Shown: in pieces, positions 21,783 through 30,669 of the stretch
Layout: every line of letters begins with the position of its first letter
How positions within the stretch are numbered: position 1 is the first letter of the stretch
Assembly: GCA_021324455.1 (NCBI GenBank)
Contig: JAJPJA010000031.1
Location: 180,212 to 244,211 of the forward strand
Length of the DNA: 64,000 nt
Direction: 5' to 3'
Source of the DNA: Pseudomonadota bacterium
GTDB taxonomy: Bacteria; Desulfobacterota; Binatia; Binatales; Binataceae
Position numbers and translations under genes: made by a program
The notes under the pieces: model-generated
What the model was told of the DNA's origin: nothing
What the model saw: only the letters and a program-made list of their open reading frames with translations
Databases searched by the model: none

Positions 21783-21922
21783 GCCGGACCGGCTTCGCAG
21801 CCCAATTCTGAGCTTCAACGCGGTCATCCTTGCGCTGGCGGGCGGCGAGCCTGCGCACGATGCTTTCAATTTGTAGCAATTCAGTATAGAAAGTAGCGAA
21901 ACTCTCCCGGCGAGGAAGCTCT

Positions 21923-23170
21923 ATGGAAACTGGCCCGGTGCGGATCTCCCGGCCGCTGCTGTTTGCGCTGTTGGCGGCGGCGCTGTCCAATGCGATCGCG
22001 GCGAGCGCCGCGGCCGAAACCGGCGCCCTGCGGCAATCGCCGCAAATCCATTTCGTGCCCGATTCCTTTGAATTCTGGAACGATCCCCGCCACGCCACCA
22101 CCAGGCTGCCCGAAGGATGCCACGGCAAGGATTGCACCCCGGTGCCGGCCTACGCCGACGTGGTGCTGCATCCGGCCAATTTCGTTCAATGCAAGGGCGG
22201 TCCCTTCGCGTTGTGCTATTATTCGGGACCCAACGGGCCGGCGCAGGACCTGTCCTGCGAGCTGACCCCCGACGGCAAGTTCGCCAACTGCAACTGCTAT
22301 CGCATTCCGTACGGAACCTACTTCGTCGATATCAACGCGATTCTCAATTACGGCGTCTATCGCGAAACGATCGAGAAATGCGGCAAGAACGGCGCCCGAT
22401 GTTTCAACCATCCGAACAAGGCGCCGGTGTGCGAGGCAATCAACAGTAACCGGCTGATTCCGGGCGCCGACCTCGAATCGACCTTCAGCTACGACTGCAT
22501 TCCCACCAATGGTATCGGGCTGACCAACTGCGGGCAGGCGCCCTACGCCGGATGCATGACGGCGCCCTGCTACAACACCGCCGATACCGCCAGGACCGGA
22601 ATCGTGCAATGCTCCTGCCCCATATTCGACGGGCCCTACCAGGTCGGACTGAACGACCAGGAATGCACTTTGGGCGGCGACCTGGTGTGGTCGGCCGCTT
22701 ACAACCCCAACGTAACCACAACCGCGCCCACTACCGGCACCTGCGTTCCCGACGCGCCCGGCTCGCTGGGATGCCCGTTGCTGGGCGCGCCGCCGTACCA
22801 GGTGCCGGCCGGCATCAACTGCAAGCAGGTCTGCCAGGAGTACACGACCTGCCGCGATCAGGCGGGAATCCAGGCCGGTTACACCTGCGATGCGACGCTG
22901 TGCACGGCGCAATGCAACGACCGCGACCTGACCGACCAGGCCTGCGCCGGGTTGACCGCCGACGGGCATTCGGGCGGCGCCTGCGACGTCAGCGAAATCG
23001 CCAAACTGGAACAAGCGGCGCAGTGCAGTTGCTGCGCCAGCCAGATCTGCGGATGCGAGGCGGACGCGCAGACGCAATCGGCGATTTTCGAACTGGACGC
23101 GGCGCAGCGCGCGCGCGCAATCGCGCCGCAATGCGATCAGAACGGCACCCTGTGTGGAACCGCCCCCTGA
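21923..23170 (+). CDS. Cysteine-rich exported protein of unknown function
   Basis: A 415-residue protein; I do not recognise a family. An N-terminal export signal (RPLLFALLAAALSNAIAASA) leads into a mature chain with 34 cysteines, all after residue 60. They are arranged singly and in CxC, CC and CxxxC patterns (NCNCY, QCSCP, CSCCASQICGC). The even number suggests many disulfides or metal ligation in the periplasm or outside the cell. Trp, Tyr and Asn are frequent and Lys is scarce. Codon use looks like that of its neighbours, so recent transfer is not evident. GAGGAAG precedes the ATG by about six bases. A small exported protein follows after 114 bases. Confidence 0.8.
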   Translation: METGPVRISRPLLFALLAAALSNAIAASAAAETGALRQSPQIHFVPDSFEFWNDPRHATTRLPEGCHGKDCTPVPAYADVVLHPANFVQCKGGPFALCYYSGPNGPAQDLSCELTPDGKFANCNCYRIPYGTYFVDINAILNYGVYRETIEKCGKNGARCFNHPNKAPVCEAINSNRLIPGADLESTFSYDCIPTNGIGLTNCGQAPYAGCMTAPCYNTADTARTGIVQCSCPIFDGPYQVGLNDQECTLGGDLVWSAAYNPNVTTTAPTTGTCVPDAPGSLGCPLLGAPPYQVPAGINCKQVCQEYTTCRDQAGIQAGYTCDATLCTAQCNDRDLTDQACAGLTADGHSGGACDVSEIAKLEQAAQCSCCASQICGCEADAQTQSAIFELDAAQRARAIAPQCDQNGTLCGTAP

Positions 23171-23284
23171 TTTCTGAAGCAACAAAAGACTGGCCCTGTC
23201 GGCTACTATCTGAATTCCTCGGAGTATTGGTCAGAACTATACATGACAAGCGCGGCCACCCGATTTATTGTGAACCGGTCCTCC

Positions 23285-23560
23285 ATGATGAAATTCGTCC
23301 TGATCGCCGCCATTGTGCTGGCGCTGCCGCTGCCGGCGTTGGCGGACGCCGCCGCTGCCGCCAGATGCCGCGACGGGCTGGCTCCCGAAGCGCGGCTGAT
23401 CTACGACAGCGTTTACCCGCTGGTCACGCCTACCACCGTGATTCGCGACGTGATAAAGAAGCAGACGCGGTCGCTGGTGTTCGCCGGCAAAGTCCATCGC
23501 TCCAGCGCCCGCGACAGTGCCAAGGCCGCCGGCGAATGCTTTCGTGTGCTCCGGCAATGA
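23285..23560 (+). CDS. Small exported protein of unknown function
   Basis: A 91-residue product. MMKFVLIAAIVLALPLPALA is a Sec signal peptide; the mature part is about 70 residues with two cysteines, one near each end (AARCRDGL and GECFRVL), probably a disulfide. Between them is APEARLIYDSVYPLVTPTTV and a basic segment. The start at 23285 is chosen because the signal begins there; an ATG at 23243 would add 14 residues. It sits between the cysteine-rich exported protein and the MscS channel, all on one strand, with the next gene 33 bases on. No family named with confidence. Confidence 0.65.
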   Translation: MMKFVLIAAIVLALPLPALADAAAAARCRDGLAPEARLIYDSVYPLVTPTTVIRDVIKKQTRSLVFAGKVHRSSARDSAKAAGECFRVLRQ

Positions 23561-23593
23561 TAAGTTCATCGGCGGCGGGATGATGACGCCCGC

Positions 23594-25654
23594 ATGAAGA
23601 CCATCCGCAGCGGCGGGAGCGTGCTCCGGTGCGCGCGGATGTTCGCCGACGGGTTGAGCGCCGCGGCGCTGCCGCTATTCCTGATTCCGCCGCGGGTCGC
23701 ACAGTTGGCTCCCCAGGCCAGCGGCGCGCCGGACTCCGCTTCACTGCTGACCCGCCAGCCGGCGGGTTTTGACCGGCACACCTTTGAGCGGGCCGCGGCC
23801 GCGATGCGGGAACTTCCCGGCCGGATTCCAAATCTGATTGCGTTCGCCCGCCATCAACATCAGATGCTGGGCCGCGGCGGCGCCCTGATGCTGCTGTTGC
23901 TGGCGCTGGCGATCGGCTATGGCGTCTTCGGCCGCGTCCGTCTGGCCCGGCGTATAAGACAAACGCTGGCGCCCATCTCGCAGCACATTCCGGGCGCAGG
24001 GCGGGAATGGCTGGCGGCCATCGCCGAGGTAATAGCGGCGGCGCTGCTTCCGGTCCTGTTATGGCTGCTGTGGCGGATGGTGCACGCGCTCACCGGTTTT
24101 GAGGGACCGCTGTTTATAATCGCGGGCCAGATGCTGCTGGCGTGGAGTATCTATGCGGCCGCAATCGGCACGATGTATCAACTGCTGGTGCGGCCGCTGC
24201 TGCCGATTCCTTCAGGGCACGGCCACTACCTGTTCCGCTTCGCGCGGCTGCTGATTGGCTATGCGATTGCGGTTGAGGTATGCGCCAGGCTGATGGCGCG
24301 GTTTGGCGCGCCGGCCGATGTCGCCGCGCTGATCAAAACCGCGTTGCAACTTGCGCTGATCCTGATGGCGGCGGCGGTCACGATGCGCCGGGGCGCGGTG
24401 GTCGCGCTGCTGCCCGACGTTCCGAACTTCCTCTATCGCGGGTTCGTCGCCCTGTTCACCCGGTTTTACCCCGCGATCTGGCTGGCGACGCTGGCGATTG
24501 CCTTAATCCAGTTGGCGGGTTATGCGGCGCTGGCGGATTTTCTGTGGGAGCGCACATGGCTGCCGGTTGGCGTGTTTGTGGCCGCGGTTGCGCTTAACCA
24601 TCTGATCCAGCGCGCTTTGCGCCAATCGTTGTTTCCCGCTGGCGTGGCGCGCGACAACGCCGCCCCGCTCCATCGCTCGCTCTCCAGACTGGTGCGCTAC
24701 GCGATCGTGGTGGCGGCGCTGGCGGTCTGTTCTCACTGGCTGGGCGGATTCCATCCCCTCTATGGGCTGCTGTCCCAACCGCTATTGACGCTGGGCGACA
24801 AGCCGGTCTCGGCGGTGGTGGTGATCAAGGCCGTTCTGATCGTGATCATCTTCGCGCTTTCGGCCCGGCTGGCGCGGGACTACTGCGAGTTCCGCATCTA
24901 TCCGCGGCACAACGTGGATCCCGGCGCCGCCAACGCCATCAATACCTGTATCGTGTACGTCATCGTCGCGATCGGCGTGCTGGCGGCGGTGGAAGCGGTC
25001 GGCCTCGGACTGGGCACCATCACCCTGTTCGCCGGCGCGCTGGGCATCGGCATCGGGATGGGTCTGCAGTCGATGGCCAACAATCTGACCAGCGGCTTTA
25101 CGCTGATCTTCACGCGCGCCCTGCGCAAGGGCGATATCGTCACTACCGGCGATACCATCGGCATCATCCAGGAAGTCGGCATCCGGGCGACGCGCATGAA
25201 AACCTTCGACGCGATCGAATACCTGGTGCCCAACTCGGAATTCGTCGACGGCAAGATCGTGAACTGGACGCGCTCGGACCCGTTTACCCGCGTCCACGTG
25301 CCGATCGGCGTTGCCTACGACGCGCCGCCCGAAGTGGTGCGGCGGATCATGGAAGAGGTCGCGGCGGGCACACCGAATGTCCAGCCGGCGCCGCGCCCCG
25401 AAGTGCGCTTCGCCGGTCTGGGCGACTCCAGCCTCAACTTCGAGCTGCTGATTTGGATCAACGTCAAGGACGTGCAGCCGGAGCGGGTGCGCAGCGATCT
25501 TTACTTCGCCCTGTTCGGGGCGCTGAAAGAGGCGGGGATCGAAATACCCTTTCCCCAGCGCGACATTCACATCCGCACCAGCGAGGGCTTTTCCCGGGAG
25601 CCGGCCCGTGCCAACGGAGCGCCCGCCGAGACTGACGCCGTGAAACGGAAATAG
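23594..25654 (+). CDS. MscS-family mechanosensitive channel, large form
   Basis: A 686-residue inner-membrane protein with roughly ten hydrophobic helices before the channel core. The pore helix and beta domain are clear: LFAGALGIGIGMGLQSMANN (Gly/Ala-rich TM3) then LTSGFTLIFTRALRKGDIV, EVGIRATRMKTFDAIEYLVP and NSEFVDGKIVNWT. The C-terminal alpha/beta domain ends near RDIHIRTSEGF. It releases solutes on hypo-osmotic shock; the long N-terminal part resembles larger MscK/YnaI-like members. The first about 90 residues carry a signal-like helix and a soluble segment. It is convergent with the lipoprotein gene, 17 bases away. Confidence 0.9.
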   Translation: MKTIRSGGSVLRCARMFADGLSAAALPLFLIPPRVAQLAPQASGAPDSASLLTRQPAGFDRHTFERAAAAMRELPGRIPNLIAFARHQHQMLGRGGALMLLLLALAIGYGVFGRVRLARRIRQTLAPISQHIPGAGREWLAAIAEVIAAALLPVLLWLLWRMVHALTGFEGPLFIIAGQMLLAWSIYAAAIGTMYQLLVRPLLPIPSGHGHYLFRFARLLIGYAIAVEVCARLMARFGAPADVAALIKTALQLALILMAAAVTMRRGAVVALLPDVPNFLYRGFVALFTRFYPAIWLATLAIALIQLAGYAALADFLWERTWLPVGVFVAAVALNHLIQRALRQSLFPAGVARDNAAPLHRSLSRLVRYAIVVAALAVCSHWLGGFHPLYGLLSQPLLTLGDKPVSAVVVIKAVLIVIIFALSARLARDYCEFRIYPRHNVDPGAANAINTCIVYVIVAIGVLAAVEAVGLGLGTITLFAGALGIGIGMGLQSMANNLTSGFTLIFTRALRKGDIVTTGDTIGIIQEVGIRATRMKTFDAIEYLVPNSEFVDGKIVNWTRSDPFTRVHVPIGVAYDAPPEVVRRIMEEVAAGTPNVQPAPRPEVRFAGLGDSSLNFELLIWINVKDVQPERVRSDLYFALFGALKEAGIEIPFPQRDIHIRTSEGFSREPARANGAPAETDAVKRK

Positions 25655-25671
25655 ATTTTCCTTATTGACCC

Positions 25672-26991
25672 TCAGCGGCATCGATCCTGAGCCTGCAGTG
25701 CGGGCAGGCCGGCGCGCGTCAGCCCAATCAGTCCGCCGGGCGGAACGAAAAATCCCAGCCGCGAATCGCCGATTCGTGACGGATCCCTGGGCTTGACGGC
25801 GTCAAGATAGGTAAGAAACTGGCGCGCTTCGTTATAGCTGTCGAAGCATAGCCCCGCCGCGGGAGCGCCCGGCTGTTCGATCATGACCGCGAAGCCGCGC
25901 GGCTGGCCGGCGGTTGCGACCAGGCCGAACCACGGCGGTGACGCTTCCCGCTGCGCAATCAACTCGACTTCATTGGTGACCGGCGCGCTCGTATATTCCA
26001 AAACCTTATCGTCTCTTTCCTCGTAAGTGCTGTCGCCGGAGAGTACGTGCCGGATCGTATATACGAGCGTGACCTGGGCATGGATTGCGACGCCGGGCGG
26101 CACGGCGGAGACCGGCCTGGCCGCTATTTTGAGCTTGCGCGGCGGCAGCCATTTTCCCTTGCTATCCTTATATTGGCCCACGGAGAAAGCGTAGGTGAAC
26201 ATCGGACTGGCGCCCGTATAGGACATTACCACTTTGATCACGGTATTGCCGGTCAGATCGATATTGCTGCCGCCCTGGCGATGAATGACCAAAGTGCGGC
26301 CGTCCTGTTCTATGGTCGCGGTCAGCGTCTCCGCCTGAATCGCCGCGGTGTAGTTCTCCACCAGCGTGTTGCTTTGCGACGCCTCGAGCGCCGCGCTCGC
26401 GGACACCGGCGCGGTGCCGGGCGGCGACGCCGCGATTTTTTCCGTCGCCCCGCGCTGCTGAGTCAACTGCATGGTGCCTGCGTTGATTGTGGTGTAAGCG
26501 GTGGCGAGCGTATCCCAGCTTTCAAAGCGGGCGTTCGCAAGCTTGATCGCAACGTCGGTCGCCTCCAGACGGTCGGCCGGATTGAATCCGCCTTCCTTCC
26601 TTACGGTGACGATCAGCGTGCGATGAAACACCGTGCGCACGTCCACGCCCGCGCCCGATGAGGCAGGAGCTGAAAGCCTGGCGGCGAGATTGGAGCGCAA
26701 ATCGGCGGCGCTGGAGCTCAGCTTCGGGTTGGCCAAAGCCTTGATGTACGCGGCCAGCGCGCGGTCGGGCAACGACGCGGCGCTCAGATTGGAGGAACTC
26801 TGCGGCGTGCCGATACTGACCGCATAGGCGCTGGCTTTTGGCATCACCGACGCGCAACTCACCGCTTGCGAACCCGCGGTCTGGCACAGCGCGGATTTGT
26901 AGCGGCCCACGATCTTAGCCGGCGTGCAGGACCATAGCGCGCCGGCCGCCAATATGGCCGCCAGCGCGCGCCTAACGGGGATTAAGCCCAT
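25672..26991 (-). CDS. Predicted lipoprotein of unknown function
   Basis: A 439-residue protein. RRALAAILAAGALWSC is a plausible lipoprotein signal with Cys22 as the acylated residue. The mature part is rich in Ala, Ser and Thr. FHRTLIVTVRKEGGFNPADR followed by LEATDVAIKLANARFESWDT, and later AIHAQVTLVYTIRHVL, suggest beta-rich domains. No catalytic motif is evident. The start at 26991 (MGLIPVRRALA) is chosen over the longer ORF to 27144, whose extra residues lack signal character. A small ORF overlaps its start by 20 bases. Function unknown. Confidence 0.7.
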   Translation of the reverse strand: MGLIPVRRALAAILAAGALWSCTPAKIVGRYKSALCQTAGSQAVSCASVMPKASAYAVSIGTPQSSSNLSAASLPDRALAAYIKALANPKLSSSAADLRSNLAARLSAPASSGAGVDVRTVFHRTLIVTVRKEGGFNPADRLEATDVAIKLANARFESWDTLATAYTTINAGTMQLTQQRGATEKIAASPPGTAPVSASAALEASQSNTLVENYTAAIQAETLTATIEQDGRTLVIHRQGGSNIDLTGNTVIKVVMSYTGASPMFTYAFSVGQYKDSKGKWLPPRKLKIAARPVSAVPPGVAIHAQVTLVYTIRHVLSGDSTYEERDDKVLEYTSAPVTNEVELIAQREASPPWFGLVATAGQPRGFAVMIEQPGAPAAGLCFDSYNEARQFLTYLDAVKPRDPSRIGDSRLGFFVPPGGLIGLTRAGLPALQAQDRCR

Positions 26992-27208
26992 GAACGGTGC
27001 CACCCTCGGGCTCTCCCCCCGCGCAGGGCCGCATACTGACCCTGCTTTCGCACACCGAAACATAGTTATCCCGGGGCAGACAACGCGGCGGGTCCTCGTA
27101 GCATCGCAGGGCCAGCAGCTGCGCTTTACTGATCGAGCTCGCACTGTACATCCATTGGCCGGGATCGTCCTTGTACTTGTCCATTACAAGTATGAAAAAC
27201 ATCGCCAT
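26972..27208 (-). CDS. Small hypothetical protein upstream of the lipoprotein gene
   Basis: A 78-codon ORF starting MAMFFILVMDKYKDDPGQWM, with a GAGGG seven to eight bases before the ATG. It overlaps the lipoprotein start by 20 bases, so coupling is possible. The product has four cysteines and an amphipathic middle (SISKAQLLALRCYEDPPRC). No family recognised. It could be a chance ORF; composition and the ribosome-binding site are the only support. Confidence 0.4.
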   Translation of the reverse strand: MAMFFILVMDKYKDDPGQWMYSASSISKAQLLALRCYEDPPRCLPRDNYVSVCESRVSMRPCAGGEPEGGTVHGLNPR

Positions 27209-27521
27209 GCTTGAGCCCTCGATTGCGGGGGAATCCCGTCTGCCTGGCCTGCTAAGAAGAGATCGGCAAAGCTCATATACAGCTCAAATCAACGCGCTAT
27301 TCAAAAATGAGCAACAACGTAATGGATAGATCGCCGTCAGGTCAAGGCGAAGGTTTTTGCCGGCCCTGACCGGCGCGTCATGCTGCGCGGGTCTGCAGCC
27401 GGCGCCGGCGATGGGAGGCCGGATCGCGGCTCTTTGCGATGGAGTCGGGCAAGGCCTTCCACGGCAGCGATGCGCCGTTCCAACAACTACTTCGACCAGG
27501 CGGAAGTGATAATCTGTTGCG
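27209..27521. other. Intergenic region, no gene seen
   Basis: This 313-base gap separates the minus-strand small ORF from the plus-strand exonuclease, so both promoters should lie here. The half near 27270-27330 is comparatively A+T rich (around ATGAGCAACAACGTAATGG). Short ORFs on both strands show no signal peptide, motif or ribosome-binding site that I can support. No tRNA or structured RNA is apparent. Confidence 0.5.
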
Positions 27522-28382
27522 ATGGCTGTTGCGCAACACACGACCGGCCGGCCGCTGCTGGTGATCGACGGCGACTCGTTTGCCCATCGATCATATCATG
27601 CGCTGCCTAAAACCATCCGCCGACGCGGCGGCGCGGGCGGCGGCGCGATTGTCGGCTTCGCCAATTTTCTTTTGCGTCTTTATGAGAGCGAGCGGCCCCG
27701 CGCGGTGCTGGTCGGATGGGATACGCTCGACGTTCCCACCTATCGCCATCGAGCGTTCCCCGGCTACCAGGGCGGACGCCGGTTCGACGCCGAGTTGCTC
27801 GATCAGCTCGAAATCCTGCCGCAGTTGGTGGAGGCGTGCGGGTTTGCTTGCGCCAAGGCTCCCGGATACGAGGCGGATGACTTCCTGGCCGCGGCGGTGG
27901 CCGCTGAAGAGCGGGGCGGCGCAACCGCGGTCGTGGCCAGCGGCGACCGCGACGCGTATCAGCTTGCGTCGGAATCGACCACCATCCTGCAGCCCGTGCG
28001 CGCCGGCGAGATGGCGCGCATCGGGCCCGCGCAAGTGCGCGAGCGCTACGGTGTCGAACCCTGCCAGGTGCCCGATTTCATCGCCCTGCGCGGGGACCCG
28101 TCGGACAGGTTGCCGGGCGCCAAGGGTATCGGCCCCAAAAGCGCGGCGAGTCTTCTGCGTCAGTACGGAAGCCTGGAGGGCGTGCTGGCCAGCGGCAGAT
28201 TCGCGGCACAGGCGCAGGAACTGCGTCTGTACCGGCGCATCGCAACCATGGACAAAACCGCGCCGGTCCCGGTGTTGAACGACCAGGTGCCGACCTGGGC
28301 CAGAGCTGCCGCGCTGGCCCGCCAGTGGGAGCTGAACCGGCTGGCGGAGCGGCTTGAGACGCTGGCCGCGGCGCAACCGTGA
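27522..28382 (+). CDS. Stand-alone 5'-3' exonuclease (PolA N-terminal domain / FEN fold)
   Basis: A 286-residue flap-type nuclease lacking polymerase domains. Metal-binding acids are visible in order: VIDGDSFAHRSYHAL, APGYEADDFLAAA, VVASGDRDAYQLAS and FIALRGDPSDRLPGAKGIGP, the last running into the helix-hairpin-helix GPKSAASLL. These match the N-terminal domain of DNA polymerase I. It probably removes RNA primers or 5' flaps, supplementing PolA. It is convergent with the ArsA-like genes, with a 34-base gap. The ATG lies in GCGATGGCTG without a strong Shine-Dalgarno. Confidence 0.9.
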   Translation: MAVAQHTTGRPLLVIDGDSFAHRSYHALPKTIRRRGGAGGGAIVGFANFLLRLYESERPRAVLVGWDTLDVPTYRHRAFPGYQGGRRFDAELLDQLEILPQLVEACGFACAKAPGYEADDFLAAAVAAEERGGATAVVASGDRDAYQLASESTTILQPVRAGEMARIGPAQVRERYGVEPCQVPDFIALRGDPSDRLPGAKGIGPKSAASLLRQYGSLEGVLASGRFAAQAQELRLYRRIATMDKTAPVPVLNDQVPTWARAAALARQWELNRLAERLETLAAAQP

Positions 28383-28416
28383 CGTTCGATCGGAAATGAC
28401 ACTTCTCGCGGCTGGT

Positions 28417-29496
28417 TTAGCGCCGCCAGCCGGTGTTGTCGATCGATGCGGCTATTTCGGCCAAATCGTGCAGAGAATGCGGCTCGCGGCCGAGGTCGGG
28501 TGCGGCCAGGATTGCTGCGCCGGCGGGAATCATTTCTCTGAGCACGCGCAAGGCGGCGGTTTCGCGCTGCTTCAACGCCGCGAAATCGCGCCAGTTGCGG
28601 CGCATCTTGTCCCGCAGTGCGGGCGGTTTGATCTTCGCCAGGCCGGACCGATTCGGCATCGCCGGCGCCATCCGATTCACCACCAATCCGTCGATCGCGA
28701 TCCCGGCCCGACCGAGCGAACCGATGAAGGCGGCGGTTTCCTCGATGCGCAGTTCTTCAGCGGTCGTGATCACCAGCACCAGACATTCGGGACCGGTCAG
28801 AATCGATCGCGCGCGGGCCGCGCGTTCGGCAAAGCCCTGGTACATCCCTTCGAAGCTGCGCACGAACGAATGCACCTCGCTCAGCAGATGCAGCCCGGTG
28901 ACGCGGTCGAACGCGCTCAGCACGGCGCGGGCGGCCATATCGGAAAGACGGAGTCCGCCGCCCAACAAAGCGGTGGCGCGCGAGTTGAGCAGGTCGAGCA
29001 TCCGCTCGGGCGCGCCGAGAAAGTCGAGCGCTTCGCGCGCCGGCGGCGTGTCGAGCACAATCAGCGCGGTTTGCGGATTGTCGTAAAGCTCGAGCAGCTT
29101 CTCCATCGCCATGTAATCGCCCACTCCCGCCAGGGCGCCGGAGATGCTGCGGTACAGGCGATTGTCGAGAATCGCGTCGGCCATCGCGCGCGTCGGCGCG
29201 TAGCGATTTATGACCGAGTCGAAGGTATGCTTGGGGTCGAGCTTCAGCGCGCGCATCCGCCCCGCCCCGCTCACCGCCAGGTCCTCCAGCGCGACTTCCT
29301 GCGCTTGCGCGCTGCCGGCGTCCAGATGCAATGCGTCGAGCAGGCGCGGCGCCGGATCGATCGTCATCACATCGACCGCCTTTCCCTCCAGCGCCGCGCG
29401 CAGTCCCAAAGCCGACGCGGTGGTGGTTTTGCCGACGCCGCCCGGGCCCAGGCACAGCAGCAGCCGATGATTGCGGTTAAAGGGCGAACGTTTCAT
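28417..29496 (-). CDS. ArsA/Get3-family ATPase, second gene of a pair
   Basis: A 359-residue deviant-Walker P-loop ATPase. The A' motif is CLGPGGVGKTTTASALGLRA near residue 16, switch I is MTIDPAPRLLDALHLD and switch II is LIVLDTPPAREALDFL. A late ELRIEETAAFIGSLGRAGI and LVVNRM fit the family's adenine-binding end. Its start overlaps the stop of the upstream ArsA-like gene by four bases, so the pair is translationally coupled and may form a heterodimer, equivalent to a split two-domain ArsA (inference). No ArsR, ArsB or ArsC lies nearby, so arsenic export is unlikely. Tail-anchored-protein or metal/cofactor handling are alternatives. Confidence 0.85.
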   Translation of the reverse strand: MKRSPFNRNHRLLLCLGPGGVGKTTTASALGLRAALEGKAVDVMTIDPAPRLLDALHLDAGSAQAQEVALEDLAVSGAGRMRALKLDPKHTFDSVINRYAPTRAMADAILDNRLYRSISGALAGVGDYMAMEKLLELYDNPQTALIVLDTPPAREALDFLGAPERMLDLLNSRATALLGGGLRLSDMAARAVLSAFDRVTGLHLLSEVHSFVRSFEGMYQGFAERAARARSILTGPECLVLVITTAEELRIEETAAFIGSLGRAGIAIDGLVVNRMAPAMPNRSGLAKIKPPALRDKMRRNWRDFAALKQRETAALRVLREMIPAGAAILAAPDLGREPHSLHDLAEIAASIDNTGWRR

Positions 29497-30401
29497 GCCG
29501 CGACCTTGTCTCGCATCGAGCGGCTGAGGCGCGCGAGCTCGGATTTGCCCACGCTGGCGGAGAACAGCATCGGCAGATCGATTACCCGCAGGCCGGCGGC
29601 TTCCAGCTCGCGCCGTATGCGTGTGGCGGCGGCGTCAAGCTCCAGCCGCCGCTTGACCAGCGCGGCGTGGTTAAGGTCCGCCGCCATCGCCTGTTCGGCC
29701 TCGGCCGGGGTGAACAGCGGCGCGGCAACGCCGTTGAGAATCGCGATTATCCGATTGATATTCAGTTGTTCACGCAGGGTGGAAGCCGCCTCCAACGCTT
29801 CTTTGAGCGCAAGCTCCTGGGGCGCTGCCACGATTGCGACGCCGAAGCGGTTGGGGTCGGAAATAAAGCCTTCCAGTTCCGTGGCCAGACGGCTCAGCGT
29901 TCCGGCTCCGGCCAGCCTCCGCACCCCGGCCGCCACCGACAGCAGCTCCAGGCTGGCGCCGGTGGAAAGGCCGTCCACCACCACATAGCGATCGTCGCGC
30001 GCCGCCTCTCCCGCCATCGCGGACAGCCGCGAGAGCAGCAGGAAAGCGTCCAGGCCGGGCAGCGCCGCGGTGACGTAGGCAAAGGTGCGGCTCCCCAGCA
30101 TCCGGTTGGAGATCATCCGCACCGGCACAATCCTTTGGATGAATCGCTCCAGTTCGCGCCGCGCACTGAGCGAATGCACCTGCAGCCGCTCGGCGGCCTC
30201 GACCGGGGTCTCCTGCGCCGTTCCGACGCCGAGCAGACGGGCCGCCGATCCGCGCTGGTCAAGGTCGGCCACAATCGTCGCACGCGACTCGGCCAGACGC
30301 ATCGCCAGCGCGGTTGAAACGGTGCTCTTGCCGGCGCCGCCTTTGCCGATGACGAAGGTTAGCCGCGGCCATGCGAACTGATTAGAATGAGATGACGTCA
30401 A
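29493..30401 (-). CDS. ArsA/Get3-family ATPase, first gene of a pair
   Basis: A 302-residue ATPase. The A' motif LTFVIGKGGAGKSTVSTALA begins about residue 14, so the start must be near it. The only in-frame start is TTG at 30401. The switch I region reads IVADLDQRGSAARLLGVG (Asp kept, the Pro-Ala of the canonical motif lost) and switch II reads YVVVDGLSTGASLELLSVAA. These departures are larger than in its partner, suggesting different nucleotide or partner binding. It overlaps the next gene by four bases. On the other strand a DUF4911 gene starts only 28 bases away, so the two promoters must overlap the coding ends. Confidence 0.85.
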   Translation of the reverse strand: MTSSHSNQFAWPRLTFVIGKGGAGKSTVSTALAMRLAESRATIVADLDQRGSAARLLGVGTAQETPVEAAERLQVHSLSARRELERFIQRIVPVRMISNRMLGSRTFAYVTAALPGLDAFLLLSRLSAMAGEAARDDRYVVVDGLSTGASLELLSVAAGVRRLAGAGTLSRLATELEGFISDPNRFGVAIVAAPQELALKEALEAASTLREQLNINRIIAILNGVAAPLFTPAEAEQAMAADLNHAALVKRRLELDAAATRIRRELEAAGLRVIDLPMLFSASVGKSELARLSRSMRDKVAA

Positions 30402-30429
30402 GTTTGCTGACCCGGAAAGCTAAAGTCCC

Positions 30430-30657
30430 ATGGGATCGGAATCCGCGGCGATCGCAAGCCTCGTACTGGAAGTAGCGCCCCGGCATATCGCGCTGCTCAA
30501 GGCGGTGATCGAATCTTACGACAATCTGGCGACGCTGCGCACGGCCGATCCGGCGCGCCATCATCTTAAACTGTGGTTCTCGCCCGCGCATCAGGCCGAC
30601 CTCGACGCCATCCTGGCTGAGCTGGCCGCAAGCGTCCCGATGCGGCGCATCGCCTGA
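30430..30657 (+). CDS. DUF4911-family small protein
   Basis: A 75-residue soluble protein. LEVAPRHIALLKAVIESYDN followed by LATLRTADPARHHLKLWFSP matches the pattern of DUF4911 proteins known from deltaproteobacteria: a short alpha/beta domain with an ESYDNLATLRT core. The function of the family is unknown. It is divergent from the ArsA-like pair across 28 bases, and such neighbours suggest a functional link (inference). It is convergent with the DyP peroxidase, 12 bases away. Confidence 0.75.
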   Translation: MGSESAAIASLVLEVAPRHIALLKAVIESYDNLATLRTADPARHHLKLWFSPAHQADLDAILAELAASVPMRRIA

Positions 30658-30669
30658 GCGTCGCCGCCG

